A DNA stretch of 64,000 nt from Nocardia amikacinitolerans NBRC 108937. Its GTDB lineage: Bacteria; Actinomycetota; Actinomycetes; Mycobacteriales; Mycobacteriaceae. Both the position numbers and the translations under genes were made by a program. Shown here in pieces: positions 7,561 through 17,500 of this stretch (positions are counted from its first letter, which is position 1; the number at the start of each line of letters is the position of its first letter). Where the stretch lies: the NCBI RefSeq assembly GCF_001612615.1, contig NZ_BDAU01000021.1, forward strand, positions 121,491-185,490. Reading direction: 5' to 3'. The notes below the pieces were generated by a model, which was not told the origin of the DNA, made no database searches, and was given only the letters and a program-made list of their open reading frames with translations.

Positions 7561-9456
7561 TTGCCGGAGTACAAAACTCATGTGGCTGGAGTTGCGTGTG
7601 GTAAATGGAGGAGAGGTCGACGCCGCGGCGGACGCACGACGCGTGGCCGTTTCGCTCTGCTCGCCACCGTCCTGGTGCTACCTCTCGCCGCGGGCATCAC
7701 CCCGCTGACCGCGCCCGTCGCCGCCCAGCCCGCGGCCGCCCTCGCCGAGGCCACCACGCAGAACGTGGTCTGGCTCGGTGACCGCCGGGTGGCGCTGTGG
7801 GTGCACTCGCCGTCGATGGGCACGCCGGTGCAGGTGCAGTTGCTGCTGGCCAGGGACTGGAACTCCCGGCCGGACGCCAGGTTCCCCGTGCTGTTCATGC
7901 TCGACGGCCTGCGCGCGACCGAGGACGAGAGCGGCTGGACCAAGGACGCGGGCGCCGCGGGCTTCTACGCCGACAAGAACGTCACCGTGGTGTTGCCGGT
8001 CGGCGGCCAGTCCAGCTTCTACTCCGACTGGTTGCAGCCGAACAACGGCAAGAACTACAAGTGGGAGACCTTCCTGACCAAGGAATTGCCGCCGCTGCTG
8101 GAGAGCCAGTGGCGGGCCACGGCGGTGCGTGGCATGGCGGGCCTTTCGATGGGCGGTACGGCGGCCATGTTCCTCGCCGGGCGCAACCCCGGTTTCGTCA
8201 GGTACGCCGCCTCGTACTCGGGCTTCCTCACCACGACCACGCTCGGCATGCCGCAGGCCATCGAGTTCGCCATGCGCGACGCGGGCGGCTTCGACTCGGC
8301 CGCCATGTGGGGTCCGCCGACCAGTCCGGAGTGGGAGAACCACGACCCGTACGTGCTCGCCGACCGGTTGAAGGGCACAAGCATCTACGTCTCCAGCGGC
8401 AGCGGCGCCACCGGGCCGTTCGATCAGGCCTCCGGCATTCCCGGCGTGAGCACCAACTACGCGGGCATGGGCCTGGAGATCCTGTCCCGGCTGACCTCGC
8501 AGAACTTCGTCACCAAGCTGGCCGAGTTGTCCATTCCGGCGCAGGTCAACTACCGGCCCTCGGGCACTCACTCGTGGCCGTACTGGGACTTCGAGATGCG
8601 CCAGTCCTGGACTCAGGCGGCGGCAGCGCTCGGGGTGGAATCCGACAAGCCCGCCTGCGCGCCCGCCGAGACGCTCGGCGCCGCGGTGGCCGCCAACGGC
8701 TGGCTCGGCGAATGCCTCACCGGGGAGTACCAGGTGGCGGGCGGCGTCGCGCAGGACTTCCATGGCGGCCGGGTCTTCCATTCGCCGGAGAGCGGCGCGC
8801 ACGCGGTCGGCGGCATGATCGGCGGCGGCTACCAGGCCGCGCACGGACCCGCGGGCCCGCTCGGCCTGCCCACCGGCGGCGAACGCGCGCTGCCCGACGG
8901 TCGCGGCCGGTTCCAGCCGTTCCAGCACGGCTCGCTGTATTGGACGCCACAGACCGGAGCACAAGTGGTGCGAGGCGCGATCCTCGACGAATGGGGCGCG
9001 CAAGGCTTCGAACGCGGACCGGCGGGCTATCCGATCGCGCCGGAGATCAAGACGCCGAACAAGGACGGCGCCGTGCAGGCCTTCGAAGGCGGCCCGTTCT
9101 ATTACAGCGCCAAGACCGGCGTGCACCGGGTGCACGGGCTGATCCTCGGCAAATACGCCCAGCTGGGATTCGAGAACAGCTGGCTCGGTTTCCCTGCGGC
9201 GGAAGAACTTCCGCTCAAGGATCTCGGTCGCTACAGCCGATTCGAGGGCGGCAACATCTATTGGAGTCCGCTCTCCGGAGCCTGGGCGGTGCGCAACGGG
9301 CCGATGATGGACGCCTGGCAGAGCGCCGGCTTCGAGAACGGCAAACTCGGGTACCCGATCAGCGACGAGTTCGCGATTCCCGGCGGCGTGCGGCAGAACT
9401 TCCAGGCCGGGTTCATCACGGTGGTGAACGGCAAATCGGAGGTTCACGGCCTTTGA
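7561..9456 (+). CDS. Antigen 85-type mycolyltransferase fused to C-terminal LGFP repeats
   Basis: About 631 residues in two parts. Residues about 60-365 form an antigen 85 esterase domain with GGQSSFYSDW, YKWETFL, GLSMGG (Ser about 196) and GTHSWPYW. Residues about 380-631 contain about five LGFP repeats (forms such as PLGLPTG, PAGYPIA, WLGFPAA, KLGYPIS). LGFP repeats are known in the corynebacterial mycolyltransferase PS1/Cmt1 and are thought to anchor proteins to the envelope. The start is uncertain: TTG 7561 directly abuts GGAGGT, while in-frame GTG 7582 is a better distance from it; both leave a signal peptide ending near VAAQPAAA. Last of the five tandem paralogues, after a terminator, so probably separately transcribed. 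Confidence 0.88.
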   Translation: MPEYKTHVAGVACGKWRRGRRRGGRTTRGRFALLATVLVLPLAAGITPLTAPVAAQPAAALAEATTQNVVWLGDRRVALWVHSPSMGTPVQVQLLLARDWNSRPDARFPVLFMLDGLRATEDESGWTKDAGAAGFYADKNVTVVLPVGGQSSFYSDWLQPNNGKNYKWETFLTKELPPLLESQWRATAVRGMAGLSMGGTAAMFLAGRNPGFVRYAASYSGFLTTTTLGMPQAIEFAMRDAGGFDSAAMWGPPTSPEWENHDPYVLADRLKGTSIYVSSGSGATGPFDQASGIPGVSTNYAGMGLEILSRLTSQNFVTKLAELSIPAQVNYRPSGTHSWPYWDFEMRQSWTQAAAALGVESDKPACAPAETLGAAVAANGWLGECLTGEYQVAGGVAQDFHGGRVFHSPESGAHAVGGMIGGGYQAAHGPAGPLGLPTGGERALPDGRGRFQPFQHGSLYWTPQTGAQVVRGAILDEWGAQGFERGPAGYPIAPEIKTPNKDGAVQAFEGGPFYYSAKTGVHRVHGLILGKYAQLGFENSWLGFPAAEELPLKDLGRYSRFEGGNIYWSPLSGAWAVRNGPMMDAWQSAGFENGKLGYPISDEFAIPGGVRQNFQAGFITVVNGKSEVHGL

Positions 9457-9558
9457 TTCCGACCGGTCTGTTGGCTGACTGACGTCGCCAGGCCCGTCGT
9501 TGCCATTACCCTGGGGGCGACCGATCCCCCTTGCCCAATAGATCGAGGACAGAAATAC

Positions 9559-10107
9559 ATGCATCGGACCCGAGGAAAGGTACTCGGCGTCGCCGTGGCG
9601 ATCGCCGCGACCGGCCTGCTCAGCGCCTGCGGTGACAACGACTCGACCGCGACGAGCACGCCGACGCTGAAGCCGACCACGACGACGTCGGCGCAGGCCG
9701 CAGCGCCGACCAGCCCGGCAGAAAGCGGCCACGAAGGCCACGAGACCACCCCGGCTCCCGCGCCCGAGCAGGCACCGCCGCCCGCCGAGACCGTCGCGCC
9801 GGAGCGCCCGGAGCCGGTGCCGACGAACGAGGTGCCGCCCGCCGACACCTCCAACCTCACCGAGAAGGACCGCAAGTTCCTCGACGCGCTGAAGGCGCAG
9901 GGCATCACCCCGTCCAGCCCGGACATCGCGCTGAGCATCGGTAGCTACGTCTGCCAGGGTGTCGCCGCGGGCGCGTCCGAGCAGGACCTGACCACGTTCG
10001 TCAACGCGATGGCCGGTTCCGACCCGTCCTTCGACCCGGCCAAGATGCCGGTCGAGCAGGCCGGTCAGATCTACATTCAGACGGCCAAGCAGAACTACTG
10101 CCAGTGA
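9559..10107 (+). CDS. DUF732-type secreted lipoprotein
   Basis: 182 residues. The N-terminus is a lipoprotein signal with lipobox LLSAC (Cys about residue 24), so it should be lipid-anchored on the outer face of the membrane. Residues about 25-95 are a low-complexity Thr/Pro/Ala/Glu linker. Residues about 98-182 form a small folded domain with FLDALKAQGI and a Cys pair (SYVCQGV and the C-terminal NYCQ), the usual pattern of the actinobacterial DUF732 family, whose biochemical role is unknown. Its stop overlaps the GTG start of the next gene by four bases (GTGA), implying translational coupling to the Culp6-like enzyme. Confidence 0.85.
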   Translation: MHRTRGKVLGVAVAIAATGLLSACGDNDSTATSTPTLKPTTTTSAQAAAPTSPAESGHEGHETTPAPAPEQAPPPAETVAPERPEPVPTNEVPPADTSNLTEKDRKFLDALKAQGITPSSPDIALSIGSYVCQGVAAGASEQDLTTFVNAMAGSDPSFDPAKMPVEQAGQIYIQTAKQNYCQ

Positions 10108-11084
10108 ACGCGCGCGGTTCGAGACCCCGCCGGCTTCGGCCGGTGGGGTGCCTGATAGCGCTGGCGGTCATCGCGTTGATCGTCGTCGTGGTGATCCTGC
10201 TGTGGTTCCTGCTCGCCGGACGGCTGCGGGTGCCAGAGCCTGGCCCCGAACCGCCGAAGCCACCCGTCTCGCAGCCCGCCACCTGCCCGGACGTACAGAT
10301 GATCTCGGTGCCGGGCACCTGGGAGTCGAACAGCAACGACGACCCGCACAACCCGGCGGCCAACCCGCTGTCGCTGATGCTCAACATCTCCGGGCCGATT
10401 CAGCAGCAGTTCCCCGACGAGCGCGTCGACGTCTACACCGTGCCGTACGTCGCGCAGTTCTCGAACCCGATCGCCATCCCGCCGGACGGCCAGGAGTCCT
10501 ACAACAACAGCCGTTCCGAGGGCACCCAGCGGATGGTCGACATGATGACCGAGCGGTCCCGTGAATGCCCCTTGACGACCTATGTGATCGCCGGGTTCTC
10601 CCAGGGCGCGGTGATCGCGGGCGACGTGGCCGCGCAGATCGGCGCGGGCAAGGGTCCGGTTCCCGCCGACCGGGTGCTCGGCGTGACGCTGATCGCCGAC
10701 GGCCGACGCACCCTCGACACCGGCCAGGGACGCGCCATTCCGATCGGCACGCCGCCGCCCGGCGTCGGCGCGGAGGTCGCGCTGGCGGGCCTGAAGGTGC
10801 CAGGCATCACGATGACGGGTCCGCGCGACGGTTTCGGCGCACTCGCCGACCGCACCTACACGATCTGCGCACCGGGCGACATGATCTGCGACTCGCCGCC
10901 GCAGGCGCTGAATCCGGTGAACTGGATTCCCAGCGTGCTCGCGTTGGTGCGCGCGGTCGGAAATCCGGTGCACGCCTTGTACAACGGATACGTGGTGGAT
11001 GGCAACGGCACCACGGCGACCCAGTGGACGGCGAGCTGGGCGAGCGGTCTGATCGAGGGCGCCCCTCGGCCCCCACATTCGTGA
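10104..11084 (+). CDS. Cutinase-like envelope lipase, Rv3802c/Culp6 family
   Basis: 326 residues starting at GTG 10104 inside the stop codon of the previous gene. One N-terminal membrane anchor (residues about 15-38) and a Pro-rich linker precede a cutinase-like alpha/beta-hydrolase domain: CPDVQMI near the start, nucleophile GFSQGA (Ser about residue 166), a Cys/Asp region APGDMICD, and a late His in NPVHALYNGY. M. tuberculosis Rv3802c has the same build, is essential, and has phospholipase/thioesterase activity tied to mycolate metabolism. In mycobacteria it lies directly before fadD32; here one extra gene intervenes. The family call is strong; the exact in vivo substrate is not settled in the family. 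Confidence 0.9.
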   Translation: MNARGSRPRRLRPVGCLIALAVIALIVVVVILLWFLLAGRLRVPEPGPEPPKPPVSQPATCPDVQMISVPGTWESNSNDDPHNPAANPLSLMLNISGPIQQQFPDERVDVYTVPYVAQFSNPIAIPPDGQESYNNSRSEGTQRMVDMMTERSRECPLTTYVIAGFSQGAVIAGDVAAQIGAGKGPVPADRVLGVTLIADGRRTLDTGQGRAIPIGTPPPGVGAEVALAGLKVPGITMTGPRDGFGALADRTYTICAPGDMICDSPPQALNPVNWIPSVLALVRAVGNPVHALYNGYVVDGNGTTATQWTASWASGLIEGAPRPPHS

Positions 11085-11252
11085 GATGGCACAAACCACG
11101 CCGACGTCGTCGTGTGTTCGGCCAGCCGCTGCCGCAGCAACCGTACGGGAGTTCGTCGCAACGTTGTAAAGTGCGCTGATGATCGCGACTACCCCCGAGT
11201 ATCAGGGGCGCGAGTCGCGCCGCATTTTCCTTACAGCCAGGAGCATGAGTTC

Positions 11253-12272
11253 ATGACACAAGCCGCCGCCACGGCCGGTGAGCTGACCGCATTGGGCACC
11301 CCGTTGCGTCCTTTTCGCTTCGCGGCTGCGGGCGAGGGAAACAAGCAGGAGGGCGGCGCCCGCAAGTTCGTTCAGACGGCGCAGCAGGCCGAGGAGTACG
11401 GCTACGACACCTTCGTCGTGCCGGATCACCTCGGTGACCAGATCGGTCCGATCGCCGCGCTCGGCGCACTGACCCAGGCCACCGAGAAGATCCGTCTCGG
11501 TACGTCGGTGCTGGCCAACGGCTTCCGCCACCCCGTGGTGCTCGCCAAGGATCTGGCCACCATCGACGTGCTGTCGAAGGGCCGCCTCGAGGTGGGTCTC
11601 GGCGCGGGCTGGAAGCAGGACGAGTACCAGGCCGCGGGTCTGGTGTACGACTCCCCGGGTGTGCGTCTCGCCAAGCTGGACGAGGCGCTGACCATCCTGG
11701 ACGTGCTGCTGCGCGGTCAGGAGTGCACCTTCGAGGGCAAGTACTACCAGGTCAACGGCATCAAGGGCACCCCGCGTCCGCGGCAGGGTCCGCGCCCGCC
11801 GATCTGCACCGGCGGCGGCGGACCGAAGATGCTGCGCCTGGCCGCCAAGCACGCCGACATCATCTCCGTCGTTCCGGTCACCACCAAGAACGGCAAGGGT
11901 CTGCTCTCCGGTATCACCTTGGAGAAGACCATCGAGAAGGTGAATCTGATCAAGGAGGCCGCCGGCGAGCGGTTCGATCAGATCGAATTGAACTGGGCCA
12001 TCACCGCGATCGTCATCACCGACGATCGGGAGAAGACCGCCGAAATGGCGCTGACGGCCATCGAACGCGGCCTGCACCCCGATCTCGAGGTCGACACCAA
12101 GCTCTCGGTCGAGGACATCCTGAATTCGCCGTACGTGGCGATCGGGACGTTCGAGGAGATCGCCGAACAGATCCGTCGTGTGCGGCAACTCACCTCGATG
12201 TCGTATGTCGGGGTGTTCCCCACCCAGATGGACGCGTTCGCGCCGGTTATCCCCCTGCTGCGGGATGAGTGA
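11253..12272 (+). CDS. LLM-class F420-dependent oxidoreductase
   Basis: 339 residues, luciferase-like monooxygenase fold. Typical stretches are YGYDTFVVPDHL, EKIRLGTSVLANGFRHPVVLAKDLATIDVLSKGRLEVGLGAGW and CTGGGGPKMLRLAAKHADI. The last two usually shape the flavin/F420 pocket, and the protein resembles the TIGR03621-type F420 group. ATG 11253 follows CAGGAGCATG at a good distance. Its substrate is unknown. It lies between the Culp6-like gene and fadD32, a position empty in M. tuberculosis, so a role in envelope lipid chemistry is possible but is only an inference. Confidence 0.85.
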   Translation: MTQAAATAGELTALGTPLRPFRFAAAGEGNKQEGGARKFVQTAQQAEEYGYDTFVVPDHLGDQIGPIAALGALTQATEKIRLGTSVLANGFRHPVVLAKDLATIDVLSKGRLEVGLGAGWKQDEYQAAGLVYDSPGVRLAKLDEALTILDVLLRGQECTFEGKYYQVNGIKGTPRPRQGPRPPICTGGGGPKMLRLAAKHADIISVVPVTTKNGKGLLSGITLEKTIEKVNLIKEAAGERFDQIELNWAITAIVITDDREKTAEMALTAIERGLHPDLEVDTKLSVEDILNSPYVAIGTFEEIAEQIRRVRQLTSMSYVGVFPTQMDAFAPVIPLLRDE

Positions 12273-12465
12273 CCCGGCCTTCTCTGTAACATGACTCTGG
12301 TTTGAGAACATTTAGCCGATAGCGGTCACCGCGCAGACCGCGTGAAAATCTGCAGGTTCGGCGCTAGGACGACGAGCACCCGCGGGCGAAAGCGAGTCGG
12401 GGCCTCACAGGTAACAGGCGGCGGGGCCGCCGTCTTGCTGCGTGTGCCTCGGAGGAGAAGAAGGA

Positions 12466-14385
12466 ATGGAAGAGACTTTCGACGACTACCTGGACGAAAC
12501 CGGGAACATCCGTATTCCCGAGGATCACACCCTGGTTGATCACGTCGAGAAGCACACCCGCAACGACGCGAACACGCTCGCGTACCGCTACATCGACTAC
12601 TCGCGGGAACGCGATGGCGAGGTACACGAGCTGACGTGGCAGCAATTCGGTGTTCGGCTGCGCGCGGTGGCCGCCCGTCTGCAGCAGGTGACCAAGCCGG
12701 GCGACCGGGTTGCGATCCTTGCTCCGCAGGGCCTCGACTACGTGGTCTCCTTCTTCGCCGCCATCTACGCGGGCACCATCTCGGTGCCGCTGTTCGACCC
12801 GGACGAGCCAGGTCACACCGACCGCCTGCACGCGGTGCTCGGCGACTGTGAGCCCTCGGCCATCCTGACCGCGAGCTCCTCCGCGGCCGGGGTGCGTCAG
12901 TTCTTCCGCGCGCTACCCGCGGCGCAGCGCCCGCGCATCATCGCGGTCGACGCGATCCCGGACAGCGTCGGCGACACCTGGGTCCGCCCGGACATCAAGA
13001 TCGACGACATCGCCTACCTGCAGTACACCTCGGGGTCGACCCGGGTTCCGGCCGGTGTGGAGATCACCCACCGCGCCGTCGGCACCAACCTGCTGCAGAT
13101 GGTCCACTCCATCAACCTGGACTGGAACTCGCGCGGCGTCACCTGGCTGCCGCTGTTCCACGACATGGGCCTGCTGACGGTGATCCTGCCCGCGGTGGGC
13201 GGCAAGTACATCACCATCATGTCGCCGAGCGCGTTCGTGCGCCGCCCGTACCGCTGGATCAAGGAACTCGCCGCGGTCTCCGACGGCGCCGGGACCTTCG
13301 CCGCCGCACCGAACTTCGCGTTCGAGCACGCCGCGGCGCGCGGTCTGCCGAAGCCGGGCGAGTCGCTGGACCTGTCGAACGTCATCGGTCTGATCAACGG
13401 CAGCGAGCCGGTCACCACCTCCTCGATGAAGAAGTTCAACGAGGCCTTCGCGCCGTACGGTCTGCCCAAGACCGCCATCAAGCCCTGCTACGGCATGGCC
13501 GAGGCGACCCTGTTCGTCTCCGCGACCAAGGCCGAGGACGAGGCCAAGGTCGTCTACGTCGACCGCAACGAGCTCAACGCCGGTCGGATGGTGAAGGTCG
13601 ACCAGAACGCGGAGAACGCCATCGCGCAGGTGTCCTGCGGTTACGTGGCGAAGTCGCAGTGGGCCGTGATCGTCGACCCGGAGACCGTGGAGAACGACGG
13701 CGGCGGCCACGAGCTGCCCGACGGCCGGGTCGGCGAGATCTGGTTGCACGGCAACAACATGGGCATCGGCTACTGGGGCCGTCCCGACGAGACCGCGAAG
13801 ACCTTCCAGAACAAGGTCACCGAGCGGCTTGCCGAGGGCAGCCACGCCGAGGGCGCCGCGGCCGACGGCAACTGGATGCGCACCGGCGACTACGGCGTGT
13901 ACTTCGAAGGCGAGCTCTACATCACCGGTCGAGTCAAGGACCTGGTGATCGTGGACGGCCGCAACCACTACCCGCAGGACCTCGAGTACTCGGCGCAGGA
14001 AGCGAGCAAGGCGCTGCGCCCCGGCTTCGTCGCCGCGTTCTCGGTGCCCGCCAACCAGCTGCCGCCCGAGGTGTTCGAGCAGGGCAGCCACTCCGGCCTG
14101 AAGACGTTCGACGCCGACGACGCCTCCGAGCAGCTCGTCATCGTCGCCGAGCGCGGCCCTGGCGCGGGCAAGGCCGATCCGCTGCCGATCGCCGACGCGG
14201 TGCGCGCGGCCGTCTCGCAGCGCCACGGCGTCACCGTGCGCGACGTGCTTCTGGTTCCCGCGGGCTCGATCCCGCGCACCTCCAGCGGCAAGATCGCCCG
14301 GCGCGCCTGCAAGACCGCTTATCTGGAGGGAACCTTGCGCGGTGGTTACACCCAGCAGGCCTTCCCCGATGCACCGGAAGAGTAA
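12466..14385 (+). CDS. fadD32: Long-chain fatty acyl-AMP ligase FadD32
   Basis: 639 residues, close to the 637 of M. tuberculosis FadD32. It activates the meromycolic acid as acyl-AMP and loads it onto the N-terminal carrier domain of Pks13. Visible ANL-superfamily motifs are YTSGSTRVPAG (nucleotide binding), GEIWLHGNNMGIGYWGRP and YITGRVKDLVIVDGRNHYPQDLE, plus the C-terminal lysine in SGKIARR. The FAAL-type insertion between the sub-domains is consistent with AMP ligase rather than CoA ligase activity. ATG 12466 is preceded by GGAGGAGAAG. It is followed by pks13 and accD4 as in mycobacteria. The acyl-CoA carboxylase partner AccD4 and Pks13 complete the condensation machinery. Confidence 0.95.
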   Translation: MEETFDDYLDETGNIRIPEDHTLVDHVEKHTRNDANTLAYRYIDYSRERDGEVHELTWQQFGVRLRAVAARLQQVTKPGDRVAILAPQGLDYVVSFFAAIYAGTISVPLFDPDEPGHTDRLHAVLGDCEPSAILTASSSAAGVRQFFRALPAAQRPRIIAVDAIPDSVGDTWVRPDIKIDDIAYLQYTSGSTRVPAGVEITHRAVGTNLLQMVHSINLDWNSRGVTWLPLFHDMGLLTVILPAVGGKYITIMSPSAFVRRPYRWIKELAAVSDGAGTFAAAPNFAFEHAAARGLPKPGESLDLSNVIGLINGSEPVTTSSMKKFNEAFAPYGLPKTAIKPCYGMAEATLFVSATKAEDEAKVVYVDRNELNAGRMVKVDQNAENAIAQVSCGYVAKSQWAVIVDPETVENDGGGHELPDGRVGEIWLHGNNMGIGYWGRPDETAKTFQNKVTERLAEGSHAEGAAADGNWMRTGDYGVYFEGELYITGRVKDLVIVDGRNHYPQDLEYSAQEASKALRPGFVAAFSVPANQLPPEVFEQGSHSGLKTFDADDASEQLVIVAERGPGAGKADPLPIADAVRAAVSQRHGVTVRDVLLVPAGSIPRTSSGKIARRACKTAYLEGTLRGGYTQQAFPDAPEE

Positions 14386-14415
14386 TAGCCCAGGGTGAGC
14401 TAGAGGCCGACCAGC

Positions 14416-14454
14416 GACGCTCGGCGCGGACAATACTCATCCACGCCGAGCGTC
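14416..14454. promoter_or_regulatory. Inverted repeat between fadD32 and pks13
   Basis: Perfect 11-bp arms (14416-14426 and 14444-14454) separated by 17 nt, in the 115-bp gap. No T run follows, so it could be a weak terminator, an mRNA processing element or a protein-binding site. Confidence 0.45.
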
Positions 14455-14500
14455 AATTCACGGCGCGCCCGGTTACGCAGACAGGTAGCTTGAGGAATTG

Positions 14501-17500
14501 ATGGCTGACAACGAGGGCACGCCCACCCAGACGACCGAAATCGCGTCCGCCGCCACGGAAGGCACGGCCGCGCCTGCCACCACGGACATCTCGGTGGCCG
14601 AACTGCGAGAATGGTTGCGCCGCTGGGTCGCCGACGCGACCGGGCAGCCGATCGAGCAGATCACCGTTGATCGGCCGATGGAGGAATTCGGGCTCGCCTC
14701 GCGCGACGCCCTCGCTCTCGGCGGCGACATCGAAGAGCTCACCGGCGTCGTGCTGAACGCGACCGTCGTCTACAAGCACCCGACCATCGCGTCGCTGGCC
14801 GAGGTCATCGTGCACGGTGAGCCCGAGGCGCCCGAGGAGTCGGCCGACGACGCTTTCTACACCGCCGGTTACACGCCGGGCGAGGCGCACGACATCGCGA
14901 TCGTGGGTCTGTCCACTCGGCTGCCCGGTGCGGGGGATACCCCGGAGTCGACGTGGGAGTTCCTGATCAACCGCGGTGACGGCATCCGGGAAGCACCCGA
15001 AGGCCGGTGGTCGGAGTTCCTGAGCGAGCCCGAGGTCGCCAAGGCTGTCGCCGAGGGCAATACGCTCGGCGGTTACCTGGACCAGGATGTCGTCAAGGGC
15101 TTCGACGCGGAGTTCTTCGCGATGTCGCCCATCGAAGTCGAGCGCGTCGATCCGCAGCAGCGACTGATGATGGAGCTGACCTGGGAGGCGCTCGAGCACG
15201 CCAGGATTCCGGCGAGCGAGTTGCGCGGTGAGTCGGTCGGCGTCTTCATCGGTTCGTCCGCCAACGACTTCCAGTTGATCGCGGCGCTCGGCCTCGGTGG
15301 TGAGCGCGACGCCAACTTGCCCGCGACGGCCCAGGGTTACGCCATCATGGGCAGCGTCTCCAGCATCATCCCCAACCGGGTGTCCTACTTCTTCGACTTC
15401 CGCGGTCCATCGGTCTCGGTCGATACGGCCTGCTCGTCGACGATCGTCGCCGTGCACCAGGCGGTGCGTGCGCTGCGCGATGGCGATGCCGACCTGGCGC
15501 TGGCCGGCGGCGTCAACATGATCCTGACGCCGATGGCCACGCTCGGCTTCGACATGGGCGGCGGCGTCGCGAAAGACGGCCACATCAAGGCCTTCTCCTC
15601 CGACGCCGACGGCATGGTCCGCTCCGAGGGCGGCGGCTTGGTCGTGCTGAAGCGTCTGGCCGACGCGGAGCGGGACGGCGACCGGATTCTCGCGGTGATC
15701 AAGGGTTCCGCGGTCAACAACGACGGCCGTTCCAACGGTCTGCTGGCGCCGAACCCGGACGCCCAGGCCGACGTACTGCGCGCCGCCTACCGCGACGCGG
15801 GCATCAAGCCCTCCACCGTCGACTACATCGAGGCGCACGGCACCGGCACCCCGATCGGCGATCCCATCGAGGCCGACGCGCTCGGCCGGGTGATCGGTCG
15901 CGGTCGCGATGCCGACAAGCCAGCGCTGCTCGGCTCGGCCAAGACCAACTTCGGGCACCTGGAGTCCGGCGCAGGCGCGGCCAGCTTGGCCAAGGTGCTG
16001 ATGGCGTTCCAGCACAACGTCATTCCGCCCAACATCAACTACGCGGGCCCGAGCCCGTTCATCCCGTTCGAGCAGGCGCGGCTGAAGGTCGTCGACGAGC
16101 CCACCGAGTTCCCGCGCTACAGCGGCGTCGCCACCGTCGGCATCTCCGGCTTCGGCTTCGGCGGCACCAACGCCCATGTCGTACTCCAGGAGTACGTGCC
16201 CGCTGCCGCGCAGGCCGAGGCTCCCGCCGCGAACCTGGACGACGAGAACACCGACGTGGTCGCCGAGGCCACCGAGATCGTCGCCGAAGCCGCCGAGGTG
16301 GAAGCCGCGACAGCGGAAGCCGAAGCGTCGGCCGAATGGTCGGCCGAGCGCGAAGAGCCGCTGCCGGTGATTCTCGCGGTGTCCGGCTATCTGCCGTCGC
16401 GGCGTAAGCGCGCCGCCGCCGTGCTCGCCGACTGGCTGGAGTCCGACGCGGGTCGCGACGTGCCGCTCGCGGACGTGGCCCGTTCGCTTGCCAAGCGCAG
16501 CCACTGGCGTTCGCGCGGTGTCGTGATCGCCAAGACGCACGAGGAGGCCGTCGCCGGTCTGCGCGCGATCGCCGCTGGCAAGCCGGGCAACGGCGTGTTC
16601 ACCGCCGACGCCCCCGCCGCGCAGGGCCCGGTCTGGGTGCTCGCCGGATTCGGCGCGCAGCACCGCAAGATGGGCAAGCAGCTCTACCTGGAGAACGCGA
16701 TCTTCCGCGCCACCGTCGACCAGGTCGACGAGCTGGTGCAGGACGAGGCCGGTTACTCGATTCGCGAGATGATCCTGGACGACGCCCAGGACTACAACGT
16801 CGGCACCTCGCAGGTCGGCATCTTCACCATCCAGATCGGTCTCGCCGCGCTGCTGCGCGCGCACGGCGCCGAGCCCACCGCCGTCGTCGGCCACTCGATG
16901 GGTGAGGTCGCGGGCGCCTACATCGCGGGCGGTCTCGCGCTCGAGGACGCGGTGCGGGTGATCTGCGCCCGTTCGCGCCTGATGGGCGAGGGCGAGGCGA
17001 TGATCACCGACGCCGACGTGCGCAACATGGCGCTCGTCGAGCTGAGTGCCGCCGACGTCGAGGCCATGCTGCCGGAGTACCCGGACGTGGAGGTCGCGGT
17101 GTACGCCGCGCCGACCAACACGGTGATCGGCGGCCCGACCGAGCAGGTGCAGGCGATCGTCGCCAAGGTCGAGGAGGCGGGCAAGTTCGCCCGCGTGCTC
17201 CAGACCCGCGGCGCGGGCCACACCTCGCAGATGGACCCCCTGCTGGGCGAGCTGGCCGCGGAACTCGCGGGCATCGAGCCGACCCGCATGAAGGCGGGCC
17301 TGTACTCGACGGTGAACAAGGAGCAGTTCTACCGTCCCGGCCACGACCCGATCCACGACGAGGACTACTGGGTCAGGAACATGCGCCACAGCGTGTACTT
17401 CACCAACGCGGTGAAGCTCGCGGTGGACTCCGGGCACACCACGTTCCTCGAGCTCGCGCCGAATTCCGTTGCGCTGATGCAGGTTCTGGGCACGACCTTC

